Shown in pieces: positions 5,953 through 15,481 of a stretch of 35,885 nt of DNA. Source of the DNA: Synergistaceae bacterium (GTDB lineage Bacteria > Synergistota > Synergistia > Synergistales > Synergistaceae); contig JAISRE010000044.1 of NCBI GenBank assembly GCA_031273805.1, forward strand, positions 1 through 35,885, read 5' to 3'. Both the position numbers and the translations under genes were made by a program. Below the pieces are notes generated by a model that was not told the DNA's origin, searched no databases, and worked only from the letters and a program-made list of their open reading frames with translations. Each line of letters begins with the position of its first letter. Within the stretch, counting starts at the first letter, position 1.

Positions 5953-8556
5953 TTGAAATTACCTGACGGAGTCAAGATGACGCCGATGCTGAAGCAGTAC
6001 GGCGAGTGGAAGGATAAATATCCGGACTGTCTGCTGCTCTTTCGTATGGGCGATTTTTTTGAATTATTTTTCGATGACGCGGTTATCGCCTCGGAAGTCC
6101 TTGACATCGCGCTCACAGCGCGGGATCAGGATAAGGCCATACCGATGGCTGGTGTGCCGCATCACGCGCTCGACTCATATCTGGGTCGGCTTGTCGCCGC
6201 CGGTTACAAGGTGGCCATGTGCGACCAGGTAACGGAGCCGGACGGCAAGACGTTGGTGGAGCGCAGGGTCGTTCGCGTAGTGACGCGCGGCACGTATGTG
6301 CCTCAGGACGCGCCGGGAGACGGCAAACTTGCGGCCGCCGCGTTGAGCGGGGAACAGGCAAGCATAGCGCTGCTCACAGTCGGCACCGGTCTGCTGGAGG
6401 CCGGTACTTTCTCCAAAGATGAGGCCATGTCCCTGCTCTTCTCATTCTCACCCGACGAGCTATTGATACCTAGGGGTCAGGAGGCCGATTTCGATCGTAA
6501 TTCCAGGGATCTGACACCGCTTCAGGGAGTTCGCCCCGCCATAGTTCCGCGTGAGCGGTCTGATTTTTCCGCTTCGTTCGGGTCTGGGTGGCTCTGCAAG
6601 CGCTGGGGAGTCGCAAGCCTCAGGGCAATGGGCATCGACGATCTCGATCCGGCCTCGGGGGTTGCCGCCTCAGCTGTGCGGTATCTTGAGGAGACTCAGT
6701 TTGGCGGCTCGGATCACGTTCACGAGATACGTCCCCTGATGTCTGATGGGATGCTGATACTCGATAATACCACACAGACAAACCTGGAGCTGTTGGAGGG
6801 CGATGGCGCCTCACTGTTCACGGTGCTCAACAGGTGCAAAACCCCAATGGGCCGCAGGCTTCTGCGGGATTGGATATCGCACCCCCTGTCCAGCCTCGAC
6901 GTCATTGCCTTCAGGCACGATTGTATAGGCGTTATGGCCGGCAACCCATCTCTCTTGAAGAAACTTGCAGCAGTCCTGGCGGAGTGCCGTGATATGGAGC
7001 GAGCCCTTGGGAGGCTGTCGCTCAAGGTCGGCAACCCCAGGGATCTTGGCGCGGTTAGAGATACCCTTGCCTCTCTGCCGGGGCTCCGCGAGATTGTCTC
7101 GTCAGCGGAGTCAGGTCCGCTGTCGTCCATATTTGACGGTGTCCCTGATCTGTCGGAGTTGACTGAGCTGCTTTGCGGCGCGCTCTCCGATGATCTGCCC
7201 CGATCTCTTGGTGCGGGAGGGGTCGTCAGAGACGGCTATGATGACGCCCTGGACGACGCGCGCGACGCCATAGCCCACGCCGAGGATAACATCAGGGCCT
7301 TCGAACAGTCCGAGAGGGAGCGAACCGGGATAAAGCTGCGGGTGGGGATCAATAAGGTCTTTGGCTATTATATAGAGTTGGGCAGAAGTTATGCCGACAA
7401 GGTCCCCGATGATTACGTGAGGCGTCAGACTGTGTCGAACGGAGAGCGTTTTGTCAACGAACGGCTGAAGGAGATAGAGAGAAGAGTTTACCGCGCGGAG
7501 CGCGATATAGGTGAACGTGAGGAGATTTTGTACAAGGATATACTTGCGCGCGCTCTGGAGAACGGGGCATCCTGTCAGGCCGCGTCCAGGGCTGTGGCGG
7601 TTCTCGATGTCCTGCGCTCTCTGGCGTGTGTTGCGCGCGATAACTCGTACATCAGGCCGGAGATGGACGAGAGCAGAATTTTCTCCGTCAAGGGAGCGCG
7701 TCACCCAATAGTGGAGAGCACGCACGGCGTCTCTTTCACGCCGAACGACATAGACCTCGATCCTGACGAGTGCTCCGACAAGGGGTGCATCGCGATAATA
7801 ACAGGTCCGAATATGGCCGGCAAATCCACATATCTGAGGACTGCGGCCCTTGTGGCTCTGATGGCTCACATCGGCTCGTTCGTACCGGCTGAGAGCGCCC
7901 ATATCGGGCTCATGGACAGGATATTTACCCGCGTAGGAGCGAGAGACGAGCTTGCGCGCGGACGCAGCACATTCATGGTCGAAATGGTGGAGACGGCCGA
8001 TATCCTGAGGCATGTCACATCGCGCAGCCTGGTTATACTCGACGAACTGGGCCGTGGGACGTCCACCTATGACGGAATGAGCATCGCGTGGGCTGTTGTC
8101 GAATTTTTAAACCTGCACGTGGAGGGGAGAACTAAGGCGCTCTTTGCCACGCACTATCACGAGCTGACAAATCTATCGCTTCCGAAGCTCCTTAATCTCA
8201 GCATGGCGGTGGAGGAGTCGGAGAGCGGGATCCGTTTTCTCCATAAAGTGGTTTCCGGGCCCGCAAACAGGTCGTATGGGGTAGAAGTGGCGCGCCTTGC
8301 CGGGATACCGAGTATAGTTGTCCGCAGATCCGAGGAACTGCTCTCAGAGTTTGAAAGCGCTTCATCTGCCGAGGACAGAGAGATGGAGGTCATGTCCAAA
8401 AAATATGTGCAGCGTGAGATATTTTTTGACGTTGACAGAGAGGGAGTGCTGGAGGAACTGGCAGCGAGCGACCCGAATCAGATGACCCCGATGGCGGCGC
8501 TTGACCTGGTTTTTCGCCTGAGGGAGAAGAGCAGGAGGATACTTGGGTTTAAATGA
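5953..8556 (+). CDS. mutS: DNA mismatch repair ATPase MutS
   Basis: Mismatch-recognition protein of 867 residues, the normal length for bacterial MutS. Near the N-terminus FRMGDFFELF carries the Phe-x-Glu mismatch-reading motif. The C-terminal ATPase has Walker A GPNMAGKST at 618-626, the STFMVEM loop, Walker B VILDELGRGTS at 694-704, and ATHYHEL shortly after. The start given is TTG 5953 after GAGGGCG; ATG 5977 behind GGAG is an equally reasonable alternative that still keeps the mismatch domain. It follows the xdh genes closely and ends in an ATGA overlap with mutL, so the two repair genes are translationally coupled. No truncation or frameshift is seen. Confidence 0.96.
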   Translation: MKLPDGVKMTPMLKQYGEWKDKYPDCLLLFRMGDFFELFFDDAVIASEVLDIALTARDQDKAIPMAGVPHHALDSYLGRLVAAGYKVAMCDQVTEPDGKTLVERRVVRVVTRGTYVPQDAPGDGKLAAAALSGEQASIALLTVGTGLLEAGTFSKDEAMSLLFSFSPDELLIPRGQEADFDRNSRDLTPLQGVRPAIVPRERSDFSASFGSGWLCKRWGVASLRAMGIDDLDPASGVAASAVRYLEETQFGGSDHVHEIRPLMSDGMLILDNTTQTNLELLEGDGASLFTVLNRCKTPMGRRLLRDWISHPLSSLDVIAFRHDCIGVMAGNPSLLKKLAAVLAECRDMERALGRLSLKVGNPRDLGAVRDTLASLPGLREIVSSAESGPLSSIFDGVPDLSELTELLCGALSDDLPRSLGAGGVVRDGYDDALDDARDAIAHAEDNIRAFEQSERERTGIKLRVGINKVFGYYIELGRSYADKVPDDYVRRQTVSNGERFVNERLKEIERRVYRAERDIGEREEILYKDILARALENGASCQAASRAVAVLDVLRSLACVARDNSYIRPEMDESRIFSVKGARHPIVESTHGVSFTPNDIDLDPDECSDKGCIAIITGPNMAGKSTYLRTAALVALMAHIGSFVPAESAHIGLMDRIFTRVGARDELARGRSTFMVEMVETADILRHVTSRSLVILDELGRGTSTYDGMSIAWAVVEFLNLHVEGRTKALFATHYHELTNLSLPKLLNLSMAVEESESGIRFLHKVVSGPANRSYGVEVARLAGIPSIVVRRSEELLSEFESASSAEDREMEVMSKKYVQREIFFDVDREGVLEELAASDPNQMTPMAALDLVFRLREKSRRILGFK

Positions 8557-10304
8557 GCGAATCACGCAGATCTATAGAGCGTCTCGAACACAGCGTGGCG
8601 AGCCGGATCGCGGCAGGAGAGGTGATAGAGCGCCCGGTATCCGCAGCCAAAGAGTTGCTGGAAAATTCGCTGGACGCGGGGGCCTCCGACATCAAAATAA
8701 TTCTGGAGCAGGGCGGCAAGGCTTCACTGGTGGTTGAGGATAACGGAGACGGTATAGCGTATTGCGAGATGCCGCTTGCCGTGGAGAGGTATGCCACCAG
8801 CAAGATTCGTACTCTCGATGACCTCGAGTATGTCATGACCCTCGGTTACAGAGGGGAGGCATTGTCCAGCATCGCCTCGGTGAGCCGATTTGAGCTGCGA
8901 AGCAGAAGGCGCGGAGAGGATTCCGGCGGAGTCATCAGGGTGGAGGGAGGGTCGCTGATCTCTCACTCACAGGTCCCTGCTCCGCAAGGTACGCGTGTGG
9001 AGATAGACGACCTATTTTACAACCTGCCGGCAAGGAGAAAATTTCTGAAGGCTGCCTCTGCTGAGCTGAAGCGGATAATACAGGTTGTTCAGGATTACGC
9101 TCTTGTGTATCCCAAAACCCGCTTCAGACTGTCGAATGATGGGAAAAGCCTGCTGGACCTCGGCGACGCGGAGACGACAGATGAGGTTCTGAGGTCCATC
9201 TGGGGAGATGAGCATCGCTCAGTGCATATATCGATCGGCGGCGTAGGAGGGCAAGTCTCACTGTGGTGGAACAATTTGCCAGGGTCGCGGCGGGTCAACG
9301 TCACGGCGTTTGTCAATGGCAGACGTGTACAGGACCCCACTGTCAGATCGGCCCTCAACTCGACAGGCGCCTCGATTTATGGCGAATGGATCGTCATGGT
9401 AACCATCCCGCCGGAGGACGTGGACGTAAATATCCACCCGGCGAAGGCCGAGGTGCGTTTCAGGAAGTCGGGTCAGGTGTTTGAGCTGGTTCGCAAGGGG
9501 GCTCAGAGGGCTCTGCTCGACGGCGGAGGTTTTTCCGGCGCGGGAACGTCCCATGCGCCAGATTTCGCTCCGCCTCCGCTGGTTGACCAGTTGGAGAACT
9601 ACATCCCGGCGCCGGAGCGCGTCAAGAAACGCCCCGAATTTTTTTCATCAACGCCGAATGAACCGCCTCAGGCTGCGGTATCGGAAAAATTGTTGTTCCC
9701 GGAGTCCGACCTGGGACCCGCAAGAAAATATCTTGGGCAGGCCCAGGGCGGATATCTGGTCTTTGACGATCCCAGGGGTCTGATATTGGTCGATGCCCAC
9801 GCTGCGCACGAGAGAATACTTTACGAGGATATAGAAAACTCGTACAGCGGCAGAAAAATCGATACTCAAACTATGATCTCCGGTCAGGAACTCCCCCCGG
9901 TCGTGGCCGCCGGGGCTGTTCTGCACCGCGAAGCCCTTGCCGGGATGGGGTTTAACTTCAAGCTGCCTGGTGACGACGGAAACGAGACGGACGAGGCCAT
10001 GCTGATATCTGTCCCCGTGCTCCGGGGGCTCGGGAGGCTCTCGCCTATGGAGATGCTTCGCTCGGCGATTCGCGGAATCGAGGAGGAGACAGATCCCTCG
10101 AAGCGCGACAGGGAGGTATGGTGGCGATGGGCGCGAACCGCCTGCAGGGACGCAATAAAACTTGGCGCCTCGGTCGGCGTGGAGGAGGCCATCGATCTGT
10201 TCGAACGGCTTGAACGATGCCGGTCACCCTACAGTTGTCCTCACGGCAGGCCGACGACCATATTCCTGGCAGGAGAAAAGCTGAAGAGCTGGTTCGAGAG
10301 ATGA
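8553..10304 (+). CDS. mutL: DNA mismatch repair protein MutL (endonuclease type)
   Basis: This 583-residue GHKL ATPase couples MutS to strand incision. The N-terminal ATPase motifs are intact: Glu37 in ENSLDAGA, DNGDGI at 63-68, GYRGEALSSIASVS from 98. The C-terminal domain carries the set known from nicking MutL proteins: DAHAAHERILYE at 414-425, ACR around 530-532, CPHGRPT at 562-568 and a terminal FER. This fits organisms that lack MutH. One oddity is that the canonical DQHA motif reads DAHA; the metal-binding Asp, His and Glu residues are kept. It overlaps mutS and miaA by four bases each (ATGA). Confidence 0.95.
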   Translation: MSESRRSIERLEHSVASRIAAGEVIERPVSAAKELLENSLDAGASDIKIILEQGGKASLVVEDNGDGIAYCEMPLAVERYATSKIRTLDDLEYVMTLGYRGEALSSIASVSRFELRSRRRGEDSGGVIRVEGGSLISHSQVPAPQGTRVEIDDLFYNLPARRKFLKAASAELKRIIQVVQDYALVYPKTRFRLSNDGKSLLDLGDAETTDEVLRSIWGDEHRSVHISIGGVGGQVSLWWNNLPGSRRVNVTAFVNGRRVQDPTVRSALNSTGASIYGEWIVMVTIPPEDVDVNIHPAKAEVRFRKSGQVFELVRKGAQRALLDGGGFSGAGTSHAPDFAPPPLVDQLENYIPAPERVKKRPEFFSSTPNEPPQAAVSEKLLFPESDLGPARKYLGQAQGGYLVFDDPRGLILVDAHAAHERILYEDIENSYSGRKIDTQTMISGQELPPVVAAGAVLHREALAGMGFNFKLPGDDGNETDEAMLISVPVLRGLGRLSPMEMLRSAIRGIEEETDPSKRDREVWWRWARTACRDAIKLGASVGVEEAIDLFERLERCRSPYSCPHGRPTTIFLAGEKLKSWFER

Positions 10305-11242
10305 GCCGCGAGCGCCCCCTATATGCGATAGTAGGCCCGACTGCTGTTGGCAAGACGCGCACTGCCTACGAACTGGCCCGGATTATAAATGGCGAGATTA
10401 TATCAGTCGATTCAAGACAGGTTTACAGATATTTGGACGTAGGCACAGACAAAATTTCACCCCTGGAGAGAAAGATTGTCCTCCATCATTTAATCGATGT
10501 TGCCGATCCGGACGAAATATTCACGGCGGCGGATTTCGTCAAGCAGTCCATGGATGCGTCACGACGCATCGAGAGCCGCAGGAAAGTTCCCATACTTGCG
10601 GGAGGTACGCCGATGTACTTCAAATCTCTTGAGGGAGGAATGCTCTCTGAATCTCTTCCTCATGACGAGAGTATCAGGAGAGAACTCGATCGCGACGCCG
10701 AGCTGAGAGGAGCGCACGCTCTCCACGATGAACTGAACGCGATCGACCCGGCAAGCGCTGAGCGAATTCATCCAAACGATAAGGCGCGCATCGTCAGAGC
10801 TCTGGAAATTTTTAAATTATCTGGATGCAGCGCTACGGAACTCTACGCCAGGCACAAAAAAATAGGGGGAGAGCGCGGAATAATATACTTTGGCATAACC
10901 GCTCCCAGGGAAATTCTATTCGATAGAATCGAGCGGCGTGTGCGCGAGCAGTTTCACTCAGGATACCCGGAGGAAGTTCGCTGGCTGCTGGATAACGGCT
11001 ACTCGCGGGATCTTCCGGCGCTGCGCGGTTTCGGTTACAGGGAGTTAGTGGATTATATCGACGGCAAGATAACCTTCGACGATGCTATGGCTGGTGATGT
11101 GCAGTCAACCAAGGCTTTTTCGCGCAGGCAGATGACTTGGTTCAGACAATTTTCACCAATTTTGTGGTATGATTTTTCAGAAATAACTTTAGAGAGAGCG
11201 GTACATGATATGGCGGAAAAAATACATCGGAGCGGCGGCTGA
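10301..11242 (+). CDS. miaA: tRNA dimethylallyltransferase MiaA
   Basis: Transfers a dimethylallyl group from DMAPP to N6 of A37 in tRNAs reading UNN codons. With ATG 10301 the protein has 313 residues, typical for the family. P-loop GPTAVGKT is at 12-19 and the substrate motif DSRQVYRYLDVGTDK starts at 37; AGGTPMYFK and, later, a GFGYRELVDYI stretch also match. The frame is open back to 10217 inside mutL, but those residues lack similarity and the ATGA overlap marks the real start. MutL-MiaA adjacency is common in bacteria. The gene downstream, ispH, makes the DMAPP that MiaA uses, and the two overlap by one base. Confidence 0.95.
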   Translation: MSRERPLYAIVGPTAVGKTRTAYELARIINGEIISVDSRQVYRYLDVGTDKISPLERKIVLHHLIDVADPDEIFTAADFVKQSMDASRRIESRRKVPILAGGTPMYFKSLEGGMLSESLPHDESIRRELDRDAELRGAHALHDELNAIDPASAERIHPNDKARIVRALEIFKLSGCSATELYARHKKIGGERGIIYFGITAPREILFDRIERRVREQFHSGYPEEVRWLLDNGYSRDLPALRGFGYRELVDYIDGKITFDDAMAGDVQSTKAFSRRQMTWFRQFSPILWYDFSEITLERAVHDMAEKIHRSGG

Positions 11243-12075
11243 TGAAGTTGGTGGTTGCGAGCCCAACTGGGCTTTGTTTTGGTGTAAGAAGGGCAATCGA
11301 TCAACTGGAGAGAGCGCTTGGTGAATACAGAGAAGTTTATTCGCTTGGCAGTCCGATTCATAACCCTCAGGAGGTAGCCCGTCTCTCGGCGCTCGGTCTT
11401 AAATTGGCAGAACACGCGGAGGATGTTCCACAGGGTTCTGTGACGTTCGTGCGGGCTCATGGCGTATCCAAGGCCGAGTTGGAGGAGCTTAGGAACAGAC
11501 GCGGCGTGGTGGTGGACGGAACGTGTCCTTTTGTGCGCACGGCACAGGAGAGAGCGGAGAGCTTGTCCGGAGAGGGTTATAAAGTTGTAATACTCGGCGA
11601 CTCCAAACATCCCGAGGTGAGGGGCATACTGGGACATATAGACGGGGAATCCCTTGTCATATCAGGAGAGAGTGAGATAGACGCCGGGACACGCTACAGG
11701 CGTTTGGGAATTTTAAGCCAAACTACGCAGTGGGAGGCATCGCTTGCCGCTGTCGTCTCTAAATTAGTACTTCTTACTGACGAGATTAAGGTATATAATA
11801 CTATTTGTCGTGCTACTATAGAGAGACAGGAGTCCATACGGAGACTTGGAGCTCAGGTGGACGGTATAGTCGTTATAGGCGGGAGGAACAGCGCCAATAC
11901 CAGGAAACTGGTGGAAATTGCTGAATCTCTCGGCGTCTCGGCTATGTGGGTTGAGCATCCCGATGAACTAGATGGGAGGTGGATGCAGGGCAAGTCGTCT
12001 ATTGGAGTGGCCGCAGGTGGAAGTACCCCTGACTGGCTGATTAATGAAATAACCGAGAAAATAAAGAGGCTGTAG
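11242..12075 (+). CDS. ispH: 4-hydroxy-3-methylbut-2-enyl diphosphate reductase IspH
   Basis: Last enzyme of the MEP pathway, an oxygen-sensitive 4Fe-4S protein producing IPP and DMAPP. The 277-residue protein retains the three cluster cysteines: Cys12 (SPTGLCFGV), Cys95 (DGTCPFV) and Cys189 (TICRAT). Substrate-binding stretches are also present: RAHGVSKAE near 75, [10 protein letters not shown], and [11 protein letters not shown] near 213. Start ATG 11242 shares one base with the miaA stop. The S1-type gene follows after a short gap. In several Clostridia IspH and an S1 protein are fused, so this separate but adjacent arrangement looks like the unfused form of the same association. Confidence 0.94.
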   Translation: MKLVVASPTGLCFGVRRAIDQLERALGEYREVYSLGSPIHNPQEVARLSALGLKLAEHAEDVPQGSVTFVRAHGVSKAELEELRNRRGVVVDGTCPFVRTAQERAESLSGEGYKVVILGDSKHPEVRGILGHIDGESLVISGESEIDAGTRYRRLGILSQTTQWEASLAAVVSKLVLLTDEIKVYNTICRATIERQESIRRLGAQVDGIVVIGGRNSANTRKLVEIAESLGVSAMWVEHPDELDGRWMQGKSSIGVAAGGSTPDWLINEITEKIKRL

Positions 12076-12097
12076 GTCCGAGGAGGCTGTGACGATA

Positions 12098-13693
12098 ATG
12101 GTGGATGAAATCCGCAGTGAAGTATTTACAACGCAGGAGCCGGGTGTGGAGGAGACTAATTTAGTCGAGGAAAATCCGGCGGCTGAAGAGACGATGGAGA
12201 GCTTTATGGAGCAGATGGGCGGCTTCGAAGATATCCATCGCGGCAAGGTGGTCGAAGGGGTTGTGGTTGACTCCAGAGACGATGGTTGGCTTGTTGACGT
12301 GGGCTATAAATGCGAGGGCTTCCTCCAGCAGAAGGAGTGGACGCATCGTGTTTTGGTCGAATCCGCTCCTGAACCCGCAGTGGGGGATAAGGTTCGCGTA
12401 CAGGTCACCAATATCAGCCAGGGGGAGGAGGCCCAGCTGACATTAAGCCGTTGGCGTTGTGAATTCGACGAGAGGTGGAATAGACTCGAGGAGGAGCTCG
12501 GAAAAAGCGAGATCGTCGACGTTAGGGGTCTCCGGAAGGTCAAGGGAGGACTTATAGTCGATTGCTTTGGACTCGAGGGTTTCATCCCCATATCTCACTT
12601 GGCTGAGGAAGGCCGCGGAGTAAATCCCGGTCGTCTGGTGGATCAGGTATTTCCTGTAAAGATTCTGGAGCGTGACCGCCGCAAGCGTCGCTTTGTACTG
12701 TCGCGCCGCTCCATCCTTGAGGAAGAGATGGGCGCGGAGCGCGATAAGTTCTACGAGTCCGTTCACGAGGGAGACGTCTTGGAGGGCGAGGTCAGCAGTA
12801 TCACCAGTTTCGGCGTATTTGTCAACCTTGGGGTCATCGAGGGTTTGATTCACGTGACAGAGCTTGCGTGGCAGCGCAACGCAAAGGCCAAGGATCTGGT
12901 GAACAAGGGTGATACAGTCAAGGTCAAGGTCACCAGCATAGATCGGGAGAAAAATCGAGTATCCCTTTCGTTGCGTCAGACTCTGCCGGATCCGTGGGAA
13001 TCTGTAGCGTCGCGCTGGATGAAGGGCACTGAGACCGAGGGAGTCGTCACGAACATGACGGACTTTGGAGCTTTCGTCGAGATCGAGCCCGGGGTCGAAG
13101 GGCTCATTCACATCGGAGACATCAGTTGGAGCCGCATAAAGCACCCTAAGGAAGTTTTGAAGCGCGGACAGAAGGTCAATGTCGTGATACTGGATGCTGA
13201 CATGGAGCGCAAGCGCATAAGCCTTGGATTCAAACAGCTCAACGATCCTTGGACGAATATAGAGTCTCGTTTCGCCAAAGATCAGGATATTCAGGTCAAG
13301 GTGATACGTCTGGCGGACTTTGGAGCGTTTGTTGAGCTAGAGACAGGCGTCGAGGGTCTTATCCACATATCTCAGATCAGCCGCAGCCGAGTGGAGAAGC
13401 CCGGCGACGTCCTGCAGATGGGACAGGAGGTTATGGCTCGCATACTGGAGATCGACCCAGCCACGAGAAGAATCCGCCTCAGCGTGAAGGCTCTTCAGCC
13501 AGAGGGGGAGAGGAGCGCCAATGATGGCGCCCAGACGTCGGATCGCGAGCGTCGCCCTCGCCGCGAGGATTCAGACCGCAGACAGAATAAAGATCATGGT
13601 CCGCAGATACCGACAGAGGAGATGTCTGTCACGCTCGGAGACTTCTTGAAGGCCAGGGAAGAGGCCAGCGCCGCCTCCGACGATAACGATTGA
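12098..13693 (+). CDS. rpsA: Ribosomal protein S1-type RNA-binding protein, five S1 repeats
   Basis: This 531-residue protein is built from tandem OB-fold S1 repeats that bind single-stranded RNA, in S1 helping 30S subunits load mRNA. Five repeats can be traced, beginning near residues 49, 131, 225, 310 and 395. The last three are the most canonical ([49 protein letters not shown]). The N-terminal 45 residues are acidic, and the C-terminal ~60 are charged and of low complexity. E. coli S1 has six repeats; four or five are usual in other phyla. GAGGAGG at 12080-12086 favours ATG 12098; the GTG at 12089 is too close to it. A textbook terminator follows at 13723. Confidence 0.88.
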   Translation: MVDEIRSEVFTTQEPGVEETNLVEENPAAEETMESFMEQMGGFEDIHRGKVVEGVVVDSRDDGWLVDVGYKCEGFLQQKEWTHRVLVESAPEPAVGDKVRVQVTNISQGEEAQLTLSRWRCEFDERWNRLEEELGKSEIVDVRGLRKVKGGLIVDCFGLEGFIPISHLAEEGRGVNPGRLVDQVFPVKILERDRRKRRFVLSRRSILEEEMGAERDKFYESVHEGDVLEGEVSSITSFGVFVNLGVIEGLIHVTELAWQRNAKAKDLVNKGDTVKVKVTSIDREKNRVSLSLRQTLPDPWESVASRWMKGTETEGVVTNMTDFGAFVEIEPGVEGLIHIGDISWSRIKHPKEVLKRGQKVNVVILDADMERKRISLGFKQLNDPWTNIESRFAKDQDIQVKVIRLADFGAFVELETGVEGLIHISQISRSRVEKPGDVLQMGQEVMARILEIDPATRRIRLSVKALQPEGERSANDGAQTSDRERRPRREDSDRRQNKDHGPQIPTEEMSVTLGDFLKAREEASAASDDND

Positions 13694-13722
13694 TTCTGTT
13701 TGTATATTAGGCAGCAATAGAG

Positions 13723-13746
13723 CCCGGCCTGATGGCCGGGTTTTTT
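13723..13746 (+). terminator. Rho-independent terminator of the xdh-mut-rpsA run
   Basis: CCCGGCC (13723-13729), loop TGAT, GGCCGGG (13734-13740), then TTTTTT (13741-13746). It lies 30 bases after the S1 gene and closes the co-directional run that starts at the promoter near 2289. Confidence 0.92.
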
Positions 13747-13747
13747 G

Positions 13748-13756
13748 TGAGATAAT
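13748..13756 (+). promoter_or_regulatory. Candidate extended -10 promoter for the exported orphan
   Basis: TGA directly followed by GATAAT (13751-13756) fits an extended -10 element, right after the terminator T-tract. No -35 box is seen. Transcription would start near 13763, before the preferred GTG start at 13789. Confidence 0.35.
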
Positions 13757-13788
13757 CAGTTGTGTTTAAATTGATGGAGGTGGTCGTA

Positions 13789-15336
13789 GTGAACAAGAAA
13801 TTATTGTTGGCAATAGTGCTGTTGTTAATACTGGCCGGTGTCTTTGTTATGAGGGATCGGGTGATTGGTACCAGTACGCGTGGCGCAGAGGAAATTCCGA
13901 ATGTGGAATCCGCATTGCCGGACGTCTCGAATTATGATTCTTTTGAATATATAAAAGTTGTCGACACTGAGTCGCTCTCATATTCGATATCGGAACTGTC
14001 GGGCTTTATAAATTTTGTAGCTGGTAAGGTCTATGGGAGTGAATTTGAGGACGCCAACGATGTTGAGTCATTCCTGAGTTTCATGGAGGATTTTATCGAG
14101 ATGACGGACGAACTGGCGTTGATAGCTGTCTCTTCTGATGTTCCTGAGTTTTATCTCTCGTTTTACGCCGACGATGATAAGTTCGATTCATTCGTTTCCG
14201 ATTTTGACAGCCGGATAATCGATATCGAGCCGTGGGAGACCGAGGATGCCAAGAGCGGGGATGCGTGGATCGTTCGCCCTCTTTATAACAGCCGCAGGAA
14301 TGCGAATTCATTTTATATGACGCGGCGGAAGGCGGGGGGCAAGAGCTTTGCACTCCTCTCGTCGAGCGAGTCGGGCATTGACCGGATGGCGCGCGCTTTG
14401 AATGCGCCGTCTGAGCGATATAAACCCTCTCGCCAGACGGAGGGAGAAAACGTGTTATTGGGCAAATTCAAAGAACCCTTTGAGATGGGGCCCTATAAGA
14501 TCACTTCCAGTGAAACAGGCTGGGCTCGACTGGAAAACGGCTTTAAGGTGGATATATTTTCTGATTTGTACAGTGGATCTGTTGCGATGTTCGCAAGCCA
14601 GGATATTACGGGAGTGAAGCCCACCATACTTGGGGATGGAGAGCTGGCGTTCTTCGCCGCTGCTTATATACCATTTTATCTCCATGCCGTCTTCCCAGGT
14701 GAAGATGATCCCGTAGGCGCGCTATTTGATGTTGTGGGGGCGGGCGCTATTCCAGCGGAGTTCTCATCGGATTTGAAGGAGATATTGAGTCAGGCCAGGA
14801 TATCGGCTGTGCTCACAGTTAAGGATGAAGAGCCTAACACGGCGTATATAGTGATAGAGTCCGGGGCGAAATCTTCGTTGGATAAGCTTTATTCTCTTGC
14901 CAGTATTTTCCTGAGGTCCAACGAGATTGAGCTCCAGGGGTGGGATTCAGCCTATTTCTTAAAGCTTGGCGGAGGAGAGGAGTCCATTTTTGCGCATAAA
15001 GAAGGAGCAGTCCTGTTAGGTATTGGCAAAGCCTCTGACTATGCCAAGATTCCATCGATTTCAAATGTCGGAGAGCTCGATGATATAAGCTCACCATCCA
15101 CTATGATGGGCGTTATACTGGAGCCAACGAGCCTGAAGGGTGAATTTGCGGATGCGTTTAAGCAGAGCTTCAGAAGAGAGTTCAATAATCAGTTATCACA
15201 GAGTGGTATTCCGGAGGATATCTTCGACGGGATCCAATTCGACATGGTCGAGAAGTTTAACATGAGGCAGACGCTGACTGGGCACACGTATATAAACGTA
15301 TTTTTCAAAAAGCCGGAGGAAGCTCGAATTGATTGA
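13789..15336 (+). CDS. Exported or membrane-anchored protein of unknown function
   Basis: I do not recognise this 515-residue protein. The N-terminus (NKKLLLAIVLLLILAGVFVMRD) is a basic patch plus one hydrophobic segment, either an uncleaved anchor or a signal peptide, so the bulk should lie outside the cytoplasm. The rest is acidic, rich in Ser, Asp, Glu and Phe, and alternates strand-like and helical stretches with repeated F-x-S-F patterns. There is no cysteine cluster, no enzyme motif and no further obvious membrane helix. GTG 13789 follows a GGAGGTGG site; the frame extends to GTG 13762 but that would coincide with the likely transcript start. It stands alone between two terminators. Confidence 0.8.
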   Translation: MNKKLLLAIVLLLILAGVFVMRDRVIGTSTRGAEEIPNVESALPDVSNYDSFEYIKVVDTESLSYSISELSGFINFVAGKVYGSEFEDANDVESFLSFMEDFIEMTDELALIAVSSDVPEFYLSFYADDDKFDSFVSDFDSRIIDIEPWETEDAKSGDAWIVRPLYNSRRNANSFYMTRRKAGGKSFALLSSSESGIDRMARALNAPSERYKPSRQTEGENVLLGKFKEPFEMGPYKITSSETGWARLENGFKVDIFSDLYSGSVAMFASQDITGVKPTILGDGELAFFAAAYIPFYLHAVFPGEDDPVGALFDVVGAGAIPAEFSSDLKEILSQARISAVLTVKDEEPNTAYIVIESGAKSSLDKLYSLASIFLRSNEIELQGWDSAYFLKLGGGEESIFAHKEGAVLLGIGKASDYAKIPSISNVGELDDISSPSTMMGVILEPTSLKGEFADAFKQSFRREFNNQLSQSGIPEDIFDGIQFDMVEKFNMRQTLTGHTYINVFFKKPEEARID

Positions 15337-15420
15337 ATGACTCGGGTGAGGGGGTAACCGCCAGGGCGACTCTCTGGCCGTCTCCCGCACGCGGTGGCAA
15401 CGCCATGCTCATATATATAA

Positions 15421-15461
15421 AACAATGCGACGGACGATATTGATTCGTCCGCCGCGTTGTT
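15421..15461 (-). terminator. Terminator of the zinc-ribbon gene
   Basis: Arms 15421-15436 and 15446-15461 pair over 16 positions with a 9-base loop. Read on the minus strand the two non-Watson-Crick positions become G-U wobbles, and the stem is followed by TTTTATATATAT (down to about 15408). On the plus strand they would be A-C mismatches and no T-tract follows. The hairpin therefore serves the minus-strand gene. Confidence 0.8.
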
Positions 15462-15481
15462 CCCCCCGAAGTTGATATTGC

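Noticed and set aside
7111-8013. 300-codon minus-strand frame inside mutS
   Set aside because: Opposite the conserved lever and ATPase part of MutS; no recognisable motifs.
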